Assembly (NCBI GenBank): GCA_949592205.1
Contig: CATIUR010000001.1
Coordinates: 339,517,250 to 339,581,249 of the forward strand
Length of the DNA stretch: 64,000 nt
Reading direction: 5' to 3'
DNA from: Helichrysum umbraculigerum
Taxonomy: Eukaryota; Streptophyta; Magnoliopsida; Asterales; Asteraceae
How positions within the stretch are numbered: the first letter of the stretch is position 1; every line of letters begins with the position of its first letter. Below the pieces are notes generated by a model. That model saw only the letters and a list, made by a program, of their open reading frames with translations, did not search any database and had not been told where the DNA came from. Of this stretch, positions 22,034 through 32,749 are shown one piece after another. The position numbers and the translations under genes are program-made.

Positions 22034-22818
22034 TGGTTCAAGATTCTTAAACCCTTCGACTCTACATAACTGATAATTTAGAGTACAAAGTTAATAATCA
22101 GTACACAATTAGATAATAACATTTAGACTTGGGTGTTAAGAACGATCTGAATATTCTTAATGATGGTCTATTACCTTATTCCTGCACTTAGAAGATATCT
22201 CCAAGAGTCACCGTTTAGTAACAGGCAGTTGAGTAAGGGTTTCTATTCCGTAACAATGTAGAATGGGGGGTTGAACTGCCTATCTGATCGGAATCACGAT
22301 AGCCTAGGTATTTAGTGACATACTAATCTAGAACCGGTCTAAAAAGTAGGGTCCTAGTGTTTAAACCTATAGTTTACCTTTTCGTTATCTAAATGCGTCC
22401 CTGATTTTCTTTATAATGAACATCATCCCAGCAATGAACTATCCTAAAACATGGCAAACCACGTCTTCGTTATCCTTAAGTGTTACTTAAATGCTAGCTT
22501 GCCTTTATTTTTATATTTTAGTAGTTCAATATATATATATATATATATATATAAACCAAAACAAATATCTATACAACTATCCGAAACCCTACCTTGATTA
22601 CTAAGTTATCAAAACGAGCTCCGTTTCAATTTAACCGTCATGAGGAACGACCCTGGATCATACTAGTATCAGGTACTCGTACCTAGTAATAGTAAGTAGT
22701 TCAGAAGGTTTAGACCCCGACAAAATATAAATTTAAATTTACCCCACTGATACGTCACTAGCAGCAGTTTAATGACAGGGTAATTCCTGATTGACCGTTG
22801 GTGACGCATCATAGTTCA
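22034..22818 (+). repeat. Old Athila-like LTR fragment, plus orientation
   Basis: Diverged but recognisable in opposite orientation to the 969-21155 LTRs. It has GGGTGTTAAGAACG, TTACCTTATTCCTGCA, a GATCGGAATCACGATAGCCTAGG segment (written here only in part: GATCGGAATCACGATAG), and near 22715 ACAAAATATAAATTTAAA. The same landmarks are found at 63830-63990. The solo LTR inserted inside this older LTR. A short TA run is at about 22531-22552. Confidence 0.7.
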
Positions 22819-22829
22819 ACCATAGAAAT

Positions 22830-23092
22830 TACTCTCTCCATCTCAAAATAATTGTCACCCGACTAAAAACACGATGTTTAATAAAAATATAATAATTACT
22901 GCTTTCCCTTTTTTACTTTTTGCCGAATGACAGTTTTACCCTTAACCAATTAATTACTGCTTGTTTAAAAGTTTGTAATAATAATTTCAATTAGGGGTAA
23001 TATGGTAATCATGATCACACTTCCCCATCTATTTTTGGAAGTGAACAACTAATTTGGGACGTCCGTAAAAGAAAAGATGTACTATGGGAGTA
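22830..23092. mobile_element. Stowaway-like MITE
   Basis: About 260 bp flanked by TA. The left end reads CTCTCTCCATCTCAAAATAA and the right end, reversed, carries CGTCCCAAATTAGTTG, both close to the Stowaway (Tc1/mariner) terminal consensus. The right terminal repeat contains about 25 extra bases. No coding sequence, as expected. CCATAGAAA lies just outside both ends, beyond the TA, for which I have no firm explanation. Confidence 0.7.
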
Positions 23093-24077
23093 CCATAGAA
23101 ACACCGACCTGGCTTTGTGGCATCTTGGATGTTTAAATCACTGCACATATACCACACCAACAATCCACCATTGTTAATATAAGTTTTAACCATTTCATCG
23201 AAATGAATTTGTATGTAAGTAGCTCAAGAGGTGGGTGAAAAATAATGATAGTGGAAATGAAAGGGAATCCTAAAGGAGAAAAGGGGAGGGGAAGTTCCAT
23301 TTTTACCTTCACATGTTCAGCACTTGGCAACATTTAACGTAAATGGCTAATGTCCATTTGGCAAAAGGACGATCCTTGCAACATATCGAAACCACAGGGA
23401 CGATTTACATCAAAGAAAAAAAAAAGTTCACAGAGCATAGTGTAATGTAGTGCAAACCACAGGGACGATCCGTTCAATGTTTAGAACATCTTGAAGCGGC
23501 TGGTCGGACCGATTCGATCTGGTTTGACTAGTTTTTGGATCACAACGAACCAGTCGAACCGAGATTGAGCCGGTTTGACTACCTTTCTAATAAGTATTTC
23601 TAAAAACGTATTAGTCTTTAAAATTATAAAACAATGAAGTATGGTTTTTTATTCCAAAAAATTTCAAGTGTCACATTATAAGTGACTTTCTATATTCTTA
23701 GGTAAAAAAACTTTTTCATATGAACCAATTTCGTAAATAAAACTGGGAAAAATACACATTTATCTTTGAAACCAGTTAATACAAAATGAGTTTTAAAACT
23801 ATCTTATAGCAAAAATGATATTTAATTTTGCAACATGTTTGATGTGAAATCTAACATCTTCCCCGTCTTCTATAGATTTTGCAAAATGGTAAACAATCAA
23901 TGTGTAGACAAAATGTGAATCTTTCTATAAATAAGAAAATAATTCAATAGGCTTTCTGTGTGGGACTTTTGGATGTAAATCATTGGACCTCAATCCAAAC
24001 ATGTTTATTTGGTGTTCAATCAGGGCCGGTCGTAGCATTTTTGATGCTCGTGGCGATTTTAACGAATATGCCCTTAC
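23093..24077. other. Unassigned intergenic DNA with decayed repeats
   Basis: No gene is visible. ACCACAGGGACGAT occurs twice (near 23391 and 23457). A GGTTYGAAC-like stretch lies at 23490-23580. CAGGGCCGGTCGTAG at 24021 resembles the terminus of a common plant hAT family, but I cannot find its partner on the far side of the Copia insertion. The last five bases, CTTAC (24073-24077), are the target duplication of the next element. Confidence 0.45.
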
Positions 24078-24286
24078 TGTTATGGATAAATATGAAATGG
24101 ATGTCCATATCCATAAGATAGATAAGATAGAGTACGTTCGTATTGTATTAGAAGATTAGTTACTTGTAGAATAAGTTATCTTGTAACTATAAATATACCT
24201 CCTTGGTAAGATGAATAATACAATTCTATTTTCGGTTTCTCTATATTGTTCTTGTTCTTCTCCTTGTTCTTTATTATTTTACAACA
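24078..24286 (+). repeat. 5' LTR of Copia-1
   Basis: 209 bp. It contains TATAAATATACC near 24188 as a likely TATA region. Compared with the 3' LTR it has a 12-base insertion in a GATA-rich stretch (AGATAGATAAGATAGAG), so the two copies have diverged a little. Confidence 0.9.
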
Positions 24287-24755
24287 CGTTATCAGCACGA
24301 GGCTCTAACCTAAATTTTGAGTTTGTGATCTGGAACGGCAAAAAAAAAAACAAACTAATTTTTGAGTTCGTAACTTGCGGCAATTTACAGGTACGATTGA
24401 AATGTTTTTCGTTAATTCGTAAACTGCATGTGATGTCTTCATGATTGGATGTAGTCACGCTTGAAGCCGTCAAGTGTCAATTAATAATGAACCTATCACG
24501 TGTATACTATAAACTTAATCTTTGAAGCTTGAAACTACTAATTAATCATATTCTTCAAAGAGTGTTTTTAGAAAAAAAAAAAAAAAAAAAAAAAACTTCT
24601 TTATCGTCTCGACATGTTAGTTTTTGAAAGATAATAATCATATCATTGAAAATATTGTATTTTTCATGTGGTTAGATCGATATGTGTTTCTTAAATTTAT
24701 ATAACCAACACCTCATTCGTGATTTTACTTGTTCAATATTGTTATTTGTAATGTA
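24287..24755 (+). other. Primer site and leader of Copia-1
   Basis: Immediately after the LTR comes CGTTATCAGCACGAG, a sequence seen as primer site in several plant Copia families. The remainder is a non-coding leader with an A-run at about 24572-24595. TTGTAATGTA at 24746-24755 is the left target duplication of the next MITE. Confidence 0.65.
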
Positions 24756-25255
24756 GAGTAAGGTTCAAATGAGTACACCAATTTTGAGTGAGAATGAGGG
24801 AACCAACAGATTTCTGCCATGTGTCACTTTATTCTCTCTCCTCCACATTTTTAAAAATTAAACATCTCACAAACGGTAAGTCGAAAAATCATGAAAATTG
24901 CACCATAAAATTCAGCGTTTTCTCCTCTTCGATTTGCCGTCCCTCAAGGCATACTTTCGACAATTTTTTTTTTCTTCCATTTTTAGTGGGTTTTACAAAT
25001 TAGTAACACATGTGTTAGTAATTGGTTGTACATTTAATTTGTGGTTAAGGTTAGGGTTTAAGGTTTAGGTTTAGGTTTAGGGTTTAGTAGGGTTTAGGGT
25101 TTAGCGTTTTGTAAAGGGTTTAGGGTTTAGGGTTTGAGGTTTGAGGTTTAGCGTTTAGAAGGGGTACATGTGGAACATTTTCTTTGTACACATGGCTTGA
25201 TATCATTGGTTCCCTCATTCTCACACAAATTCCTATTCTCATTTGAACCCTACCC
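24756..25255. mobile_element. Mutator-type MITE carrying telomere-like repeats
   Basis: 500 bp with terminal inverted repeats GAGTAAGGTTCAAATGAG and, reversed from the right end, GGGTAGGGTTCAAATGAG. The repeats extend inward through GAATGAGGGAACCAA. It is flanked by TTGTAATGTA (24746-24755 and 25256-25265). A 9-10 bp duplication with G-starting inverted repeats fits the Mutator superfamily. No transposase. The middle holds degenerate TTTAGGG repeats. Confidence 0.85.
25040..25160 (+). repeat. Interstitial telomere-like TTTAGGG repeats
   Basis: About a dozen degenerate units of the plant telomere repeat (TTTAGGG, with GTTTAGG, GTTTGAGG and GTTTAGCG variants) inside the MITE. They cannot mark a chromosome end, since the MITE's inverted repeats and target duplication enclose them. 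Confidence 0.85.
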
Positions 25256-25444
25256 TTGTAATGTATGCACCGTAAGTCCGTAACATGAATAAGGAAGTGA
25301 ATGATTACATGCATTTATTTTGTAAAGTAGACGTATATATGAAAGAAAATTAGAAATCAGATCTTTTATTTATTGTGTGGTTAAACAAACTACTGGTTTT
25401 ATTAATCATGAACTTTTGTGGTAAAAGATAACCATCATGCTTAA

Positions 25445-25990
25445 GGGAAATTAATCGAAATGCCACTTTTTCGGAACGTATTTTTCGTTTTGCCACTTTT
25501 TTTAAAAAATTGCCGATTTACCACACCTGGTCGCCGGTCGCATCGTGCGACCTGCGACCCGATCAATGCGACCCGCGACCACCATGGTTACCGAGTAAAA
25601 GACAAGCCCAAGTCCTTACGACCCGTTAACCGGTCGCAGGTCGCACCATTCGGCCTGCGACCCGACTCGGCGACCTGCGACCGAAGAAGAACGAGAACGA
25701 TGAGCGATGTCGTAACTAATGTTCACTAGTCGTAACTCTTGTTCACTGGTCGTACAAATTTTTAAGATAAGATTTTTCAAGATAAGGTTTTCCAGATTTT
25801 TCAGATAAGATTTTCTGACATTTTTAAGATTTTTTGTACTTTTTGGATAATGATCTGGATAACTTCCATTTTAACAATATCAGATTTTTGTAGTTTCAAT
25901 ACTTTTCATTTTAACATCCATCTCTGCAATCACTCTCAAATTCTCACACTCCTCTCATCATCCTTTTAACATATCATTCTTTAGGTACAA
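25445..25990 (+). repeat. Left terminal inverted repeat of the MULE
   Basis: The outer 170 bases pair almost perfectly with the right end. Inside come GC-rich GCGACC repeats, including GGTCGCATCGTGCGACC, which can form a hairpin. Then follow copies of CTAGTCGTAACT and an AT-rich GATAAGATTTT stretch. The transposase promoter is expected here. Confidence 0.85.
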
Positions 25991-26384
25991 ATTTTCACCC
26001 ACTCAGGTAGTATTGCGTTTTTTGATGGACAAGTTTAAAGTTTTTATATGTTTTGAGGGTCGTTTTGAATATGTTAACAACATGCCAATGTATTTGACAA
26101 TAGAATGTAGTAGAGTGCCGTTAAAACTTCCAGTGGCACCAGAGAAGCCCATGACGTGCAGAGTTTTGTTGAAAAACGTATTAAGAAAGGTAGGTCTACC
26201 ACTTGATTCACCTGTTTATCTAAAATATATGGAAGGTCAATATGTTGTTGATATAAATGATGATATTGATGATTTTGGTGATTTTCTGTGCCATGCAATT
26301 AACAATGCTCCGATAGAAATTTACATTGTTGATCTTGTACGAAATGTTTCTGGTAAGGGTAGCAATCAACCTAGTAGTAGTAGT

Positions 26385-26774
26385 TGTAAGGAATTATTAT
26401 TTTGATGAGACAAAATAAAAGATGAAAGTTGAGGGACTAAAGATGAATTGTTTTATTTTAATTAGTTTCATAGTAGAATTATGATTTCTTGTAACCCTAA
26501 TGTCTCTAGTATATAAAGAGACTTAGGGACGTAGAAAAAAGTGTGCACACATAATGTAGACGTCTAGGGTTTTGGTTTAGCCTCAAGATCAAGGTTTCTT
26601 GATCCTGTTATATTTGTATAACCGTGTTATTCTGATCAAATAATATTGGGGCTTGTTGTGATAACATTGTTCTTATTGTTATTTCGCTGCAAATTATTAT
26701 CATTGTTATCGTTTATTGTTAATCCTAGATCAAGACCTAAAAAGTCTGAGCTTAAACGATCATACGTTTTCACA
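26385..26774 (+). repeat. 5' LTR of Copia-2
   Basis: TGTAAGGAATT to TTTTCACA. It contains a TATA box at about 26509-26517 and a leader with GTGTGCACAC. I saw no difference from the 3' LTR, which implies a very recent insertion. Confidence 0.93.
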
Positions 26775-28674
26775 ATTGGTATCAGAGCAAGGTGGCTCAT
26801 GATCTAGGATTTACAAGTGTACGATTGTCAAAATCTGTTATGGGAAAATCGCAATGTATTGTGCAATTATTGATTGTGAATTTTTTTTAAATTCGTAATG
26901 GGTTATTGTTATGCGATTACTGATCAATGGATTTTTCTTTATTGATCGATTGACATCATCAAAAACTAAAGGTTATCTTCTTGGGTTTTATTAAAGCCGA
27001 TATATATGAGTTTAGATTCAACGTGGAGATCACTTCTTGAATATTTTATTCAGCTAAATTCGTTTATTATTGTTTGAATTGAATACTTTATTCATCTTTA
27101 TCTACTCAAGGTACAATACATGTGAGTAACCGACTTGGATCTTTCTGGGTGCCGACCTTGGAATTAATTCTGCCAACATTGGTACAATATTCATGTTCGA
27201 TATTTTCTCTTGGTTGATCGATATTGTGGTTAGCTCTTCGATTGCTGACGAGGTGTTATTCATTACTTGTGGAATTCTGATTCATACACTTCATCATACG
27301 ATTTGTAGCTTTGTGATTTAAAGTTCATATAATCTGATCTTGGTTACTTGCTGATTCTAAGTCGATTAGATGGTCACGTACCAGGATGTGTGTTTTGTTC
27401 TTGCGATAGAAGTTGAAGGCAGATTACGATTTCTGTGTGGAAGTTCATGGTTTTCCGATGGCTTGTAGGGTTTGTAAAGTTTATTATGCTCGAATTATTG
27501 GCTTGTGTTTGTGAGTTCATTGAACATGAATTGATAGTTGCATGTTCAAGTTAAACTTCAATCGAATTAAAGCATCTCTGAATGTGAGGAAGAACGAGAT
27601 GTTTTGCAAGTGATTATGATTTGCAGGTACTTCATGTAAGAAGATGATCAAATTGAAGGCAGATTAGGGTTTTTCTTTAAACCCTACTTCGAATAAAACA
27701 GAAAGTGGTGTAGAAAGAAAAGAGTTCAAGGGTTTTAATGTTTTAAACGAGTTGAAGCAGCATAGCAGAATGTTGATATCGTTGGTAGGATCGAGATCGA
27801 TAAAGCGAGTAAGAACTGAAAAGAGAAAAGAATCTCAATGGATAGAATAAGGAAACTTAGTTCGAATTCTTCACATTATTCTGTTGATGTTAATCATGAT
27901 AAACAAGATGGTAATATTAGTCTACAAGTTCTGATTATAGTGGGTCTGAAACGATGAATGTGCAAGCTGGTGCATTTGAATAGCAGGTTGGAACTTATGT
28001 TTCTTGTAAAATCCCTGATGAATCAATGCTACGCAGAAGCTGTTAACTCTGATATGCACTTACGAGCAGAGATCATACAAAGGTTTTAATGTTTTGAGGA
28101 GTTCAAGTTCAGATCGATGAGAAGTAGCTATGCTCAATCGTTTTTGACTTCGACCAGTTTTATTGTTCGTTTGCTTTATGATCGAGATGAATAGCAGGTT
28201 TTAATAACTGTGAAAGAGTTGGATCGTGAAGAACGAGACTCAACTGTTGCTCGAGATATACATGCTATAGCTAGCGAGCCAGCTCGTTAGTATATGGGTC
28301 AAGCTTTTCTTGAACGAGAAGGTGTCTAATGGTGGTTTGAAATTACTGAGGCAATCAAGTGTAGCAGATAGGTCTAAAAGCAAAGCTCATTTAGCTCTAG
28401 GGAAATTTATCTGCAAATTCACAAGATTGAAAAGCGAATGGTGCAGCTTCAACAAAATCTGAAAATAAACCTTCAAGTTCTCAAGATTTAACAGGAAGAT
28501 AAAATAGTAAAGAGAAAGGCCGGAGAGTCAATCAGTGATGTATCTGCTCATGGTGAAAGTCACAGAGGTTGTTTACTCAGAATGAGTTCTCTGAATGCAT
28601 GGAGGCTTGGGATAATCAACAGAATAATGTTGATTCGTTGGAGTTGAAAGAAAATCCAGTTGCATGGTAGAATA

Positions 28675-28890
28675 CATGTACAAGCAAGTAAAACAGTTAA
28701 AACTGTTAGTGGAAGAGATTATCACTGTTTATGGATTTCGAAGATTACCACTGTTGGAGTTAATTTCCACTGTTCGTTGACTTGGAGAAAACAGTTAAAA
28801 CGGTTAGTGATAACAGTTACAACTGTTAGTATAAAACAGTTGGTGCTAAGTGGTTAAAACTGTTAGTGTAAAACAGTTACCACTGATGGT
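28675..28890 (+). repeat. Cluster of GTTANNACTG / CAGTTANNAC motifs
   Basis: About 11 copies in 215 bases, such as ACAGTTAAAACTGTTAG, GATTACCACTGTT, ACAGTTACAACTG and ACAGTTACCACTG. CAGTTA and TAACTG are core MYB-binding sequences (CNGTTR). The same motif, not the same surrounding sequence, fills parts of Copia-3 at 38790-39148 and 42540-43040. Confidence 0.8.
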
Positions 28891-29806
28891 TTGGATCTCG
28901 AATTAAATTGTTTTCATAACAATTTATTCTTACTGATTTTATGGCTTGTTTTCGAAGAAGATGTGATTACGAAGAAGATCGATTATAGCTTATTTGATAT
29001 TGTAGTTGAGTTTTACAGGCATGTATCTTATCATATCTCAAAGTGGAGGATGAAGAACTTTGAAGATAACTTGTTTGATTTGTATGGTGACGACGAAGAC
29101 TTGACAGAATCTAGCAAACGTGTGAGATTTACAAACTTATGATGCTCAATGCTCACATTTGCTATCACTTGGAAGAGTTTGGGTTGCTCGGTGTCTTATT
29201 ATGGAGAATAAGGATTTTTGTCAAAGAGATTGTGATCTACTTATACATAGGATTATAAGTTCGACGTCGTGAATAGTACAAGATATAAGTTACAAGTTTG
29301 GAAGATTTAACTTCTTTATTAAGTTTGTTATACTCTATTTTCTTCACCGACCAGTAATCATTACATAGAGCCTACAAAGTTTGAGATTCAAGAGATGGTT
29401 AACATATTGATTTGAGGGGAAGCTTATCAACAAAGTGTTTAACCATCAGGATATGTTCATGCATTGTTTGAAGAGAAAGGTTTCATTACTACTGCTAGTT
29501 GTATATTATTATTACTAATGTAATTTTCTACTGCTCAAATTCATTATTCTTATTATGCGTCATGGAGGGTAATTTGAGACATTAGAAAACTGGATTAGTG
29601 GTATAGTATATAGCATGTAGTTGTAAAAATTCAAGTTGCTTATCTTCACACGATCCCTATTGGATTATGACAAAAAGGGGAAGAAGAATTGAAGATCAAG
29701 ATTTGCAGCTGGTTATTATGCATGGCATGGTTTAAATGAAATCAAGAATTAAGGGGAAGTTTGTGCGAGAAGATATTTATTTTGTCATCATCAAATAGGG
29801 GAAGAT

Positions 29807-30196
29807 TGTAAGGAATTATTATTTTGATGAGACAAAATAAAAGATGAAAGTTGAGGGACTAAAGATGAATTGTTTTATTTTAATTAGTTTCATAGTAGAA
29901 TTATGATTTCTTGTAACCCTAATGTCTCTAGTATATAAAGAGACTTAGGGACGTAGAAAAAAGTGTGCACACATAATGTAGACGTCTAGGGTTTTGGTTT
30001 AGCCTCAAGATCAAGGTTTCTTGATCCTGTTATATTTGTATAACCGTGTTATTCTGATCAAATAATATTGGGGCTTGTTGTGATAACATTGTTCTTATTG
30101 TTATTTCGCTGCAAATTATTATCATTGTTATCGTTTATTGTTAATCCTAGATCAAGACCTAAAAAGTCTGAGCTTAAACGATCATACGTTTTCACA
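29807..30196 (+). repeat. 3' LTR of Copia-2
   Basis: Same length and sequence as the 5' LTR. It is followed by GTAGT and the resumption of the transposase reading frame at 30202. Confidence 0.93.
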
Positions 30197-31798
30197 GTAG
30201 TTCTGGTTTTCAACCACAGAACCAAAACCAGACTACTGAATACTACCAACAAGCTCAATATCAGTCATTTCAACAACCCTTTCAACAACCTCAATATCAG
30301 CCATTTCAACAGCCCTTTCAACAACCACAATATCAGCAATTTCAACAGCCCGTTCAATAATTTCCGTTTCCTTATCAACCACAATATCAATTTCATTATC
30401 ATGCTCCTCCACAAAATACAGTTTTCCATCCAATAGAACAACCGATGAACCCTTCATTTAGGGTAGTTGAAGAGACCCAAGATAATTATAAATTTGATTC
30501 GGATGTTCAATATGATCAATCTCATTCAAATTACTATGTGGAGGAGCCAGATCCAGATACGTTCATTTGTCAACCATACACGCCCAATAATAATCGTAGA
30601 TGGGGCACATTTGAAGGGTGGGTACTTGGGTACTAACTTAATTGCTGTGGCAATGGACGGTAATAATGGCATCTTGCCACTGGCTTATGGCATTGGTGCG
30701 GGAGAGACGACCGACGTGTGGACTTGGTTCTTGGGAAACTTACGTGACGCGCTTGAATCTGCCAGTGGGGTTGACAACCTCACATTCATCTCTGATAGGT
30801 CTGCAGCAATTGCGGCCGGTATTTCAGATGTATTCCCAGAGGCATTTCATGCCCTCTGTAGCCGTCATTTGTTAATGAACCTGAAAAGCAAATCTGCAAA
30901 AGTCAAGCACTTTGAATGGCATTACTGGAAAATGTGTAAGGCATACCGAAAGTCGGATTTCGATGAACATTTTGATGTCATTTCTAGACATTTACCAACT
31001 TCAGCTAATGTTCTTAGAGAGGTGGGGAAAGAAAGATGGTCAAGGCATCATTCAACAAAGACACGATATGCTTACCTCACGACTAATAGTGCAAAATCCA
31101 TTAACGCCATGACCAAGCATGCAAGAAAACTCCCGGTGACAATGTTACCGGAGTTTTTTAGATCTTCAGTACAACAATGGTATTTCAAATATCGAAACAC
31201 TGCCGCGGCCGTTAAAACACCTGTCACGCCATATGCCGAACACAAAATTGGTAAGAGGGTTGGCAAATCACTCAGCTGGAAGGTCAACCCATCCACAAAC
31301 ATGATATGTGAGGTGGTGGATCGGCAAAAGAATGGAACAGTCAACTTGGAAGCAAGAACCTGCACTTGTAAGCAATGGCAACTCTCTGGTTTACCTTGCG
31401 GACACGTAGCGGCAGTGATCCGTCACTTTAAAATGGACAATGTAAGCTGTTTTGCGGAGAGGTATTTCACCACGGAAACATATCGGGCAACCTACAGTGA
31501 GGCTATAAATCCAACACCTCATCCTTCAGAATGGGAAGATCCAGGTAATCTGCAGACTTGCTTGCCGCCGGTACTTGTGAAGAGGCAATCTGGCCGCCCA
31601 CCTGGCCGTGCTCGTATTCCTTCGAAAGGAGAGGAGAAATGGGAATACAAAAATTAATGTAGTCGGTGCAAGGAACGCGGTCATAGTCGAGTTAATTGTA
31701 CGGCTCCTTACGATAGAACCGATGAGCCAACCCGATCTAGAACCACCGCAAGATCAAACTCAAGGTCCAAATCAAGATCCAAATCAAGATCGAAGAAA

Positions 31799-31878
31799 GT
31801 AAGTTATTAAATTTATTCATATTAACACATAAAATTTACATTGTGTTATTAATACAAGCGTCATTACTTGACTTGCAG
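31799..31878 (+). other. Intron near the end of the MULE transposase gene
   Basis: Donor GTAAGTTA at 31799, acceptor CTTGCAG ending at 31878, 80 bases, AT-rich. Splicing joins the RS-rich end of exon 1 in frame to 34 further codons ending at the TGA at 31978-31980. Read unspliced, the frame stops at once. Confidence 0.65.
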
Positions 31879-32246
31879 CAGACGTCCACAAAATCAACGA
31901 AAAGCAAGTTCGAGGAGGATGGAGGAGAGCTATCCCAGGCGACTCAAACTTATCCGAGTGTACATTTGAGTCAACCTTGAGTCACATTTGGATTTGTTGT
32001 GATGAAAAAAACTATGTTTGCATTATTGTGTTGTATTTGAAAAAAACTATGTTATGTACTTGTTAGCAATGTTATCTATGTTTGCATTATTGTGTTGTAT
32101 TTGATTAACTTACTTTGTTTGAACATTACTAAACCTATCATTACATAATGATTATAAATCATATAATTACATTAACAACACAACATAACTGGCCAACGAT
32201 CCACTTTATTGAAAGAAAGAGACGAATTACAAGATTTAACCAATAA

Positions 32247-32735
32247 CTAATCGAATAAACGCCTAGCGGCAGAAGAGCCGGTAATAACCTTAGACATTGC
32301 AAACGGCATTGTTGGATTAAAATTCGAGAAATGTGACAGATCGTTGCGGGTAACATACACCTCAATTTCTCTATGTAGTTTGGCATAGTTAGTAATCTTC
32401 TTGAGTTGCTCGACATCATCTGTTATCAATTCTAAACCATTATCTAGGTCTTTTTCATGCTCTTTAAAGTAAAAATATCACTTCGGTGGAGGCACGTAAC
32501 CGAGCTCGTTCAAAGCCGTTTCCAAAAGTTTGGTTGAAAATTCATCGGCCTCAACGCAGTCAAGAAACGTCAATGAACCTCGAGTATACATTCTGTAAGC
32601 GCCCTGAAAATGTCCGGCGTGACGGAAAGCAACACTAAACATCCAGGGTACTTGTGCGTATATTATCTCAGTTGATGGTTCTTCATTTGGAGATCAAAAA
32701 TACCAAAAATGTTCTTCCAAAACCATTTTCAGAAA
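32247..32735 (-). pseudogene. Second MULE gene: PB1-like domain protein
   Basis: Minus strand, converging on the transposase. From about 32690 the frame reads WMFSVAFRHAGHFQGAYRMY, then FLDCVEADEFSTKLLE, LNELGYVPPP, and after a TGA near 32477 YFYFKEHEKDLDNGLELITD and VYVTRNDLSHF. This pattern (MFS.x.HHGG, a YxGG or R turn, a D-rich FDxVDxDxFS segment, LGY, YYxxxxDLxxGLxxLxxD) is the PB1-like module found at the N terminus of many plant MULE transposases. Here it stands alone with a short tail ending SAARRLFD. No in-frame ATG precedes it and an upstream TGA lies close by, so the start is lost or in another exon. A regulatory or DNA-handling partner role, like that proposed for mudrB, is inference. 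Confidence 0.65.
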
Positions 32736-32749
32736 ACTGATGACGAAGA

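Larger units (their letters stand above)
26385..30196 (+). mobile_element. Young non-autonomous Copia element (Copia-2)
   Basis: LTRs 26385-26774 and 29807-30196 are both 390 bp and look identical by eye. The duplication GTAGT (26380-26384 and 30197-30201) is perfect and sits inside the MULE transposase gene. The primer site TGGTATCAGAGC (26777-26788) pairs with initiator tRNA-Met, and AGGGGAAGAT precedes the 3' LTR. The 3.0-kb interior has no gag or pol, only short frames of no recognised type, so it is a non-autonomous form. A TATA box (TATATAAAG) lies at about 26509. At 28675-28890 it has a dense cluster of GTTAAAACTG-like motifs. Confidence 0.92.
26025..31980 (+). pseudogene. MULE transposase, split by a Copia element and degraded
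   Basis: The ATG at 26025 is preferred over an upstream TTG. Codons 1-120 end at 26384, where Copia-2 is inserted, and the frame resumes exactly at 30202. The N-terminal 100 residues are a compact PB1-like or MULE N-terminal domain. Then comes a Gln-rich block of FQQPQYQ repeats with one TAA at 30358, and an acidic segment. Near 30580 about a domain's worth of sequence (the DNA-binding part) is missing, and the frame changes into the MULE DDE domain: IIVDGAHLKGGYLG (first D), MDGNNGILPLAYG, FISDRSAAI (second D), then CSRHLLMNLK. A SWIM zinc finger follows (CTCKQWQLSGLPCGH). A single TAA at 31655-31657 separates this from an in-frame CCHC knuckle (CSRCKERGHSRVNC) and an RS-rich tail that continues across an intron to a TGA at 31978-31980. 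It would cut and paste the element in the nucleus. Confidence 0.88.

Noticed and set aside
24021..24077. Left end of a hAT element (CAGGGCCGG)
   Set aside because: No matching right end or 8-bp duplication could be found on either side of the Copia insertion.
25040..25160. True telomere or chromosome end
   Set aside because: The units are degenerate and enclosed in a MITE with intact inverted repeats and target duplication.
30068..30436. 122-codon Asn/Phe-rich ORF
   Set aside because: Starts in the Copia-2 LTR and continues in the wrong frame of the Gln-rich part of the MULE transposase.
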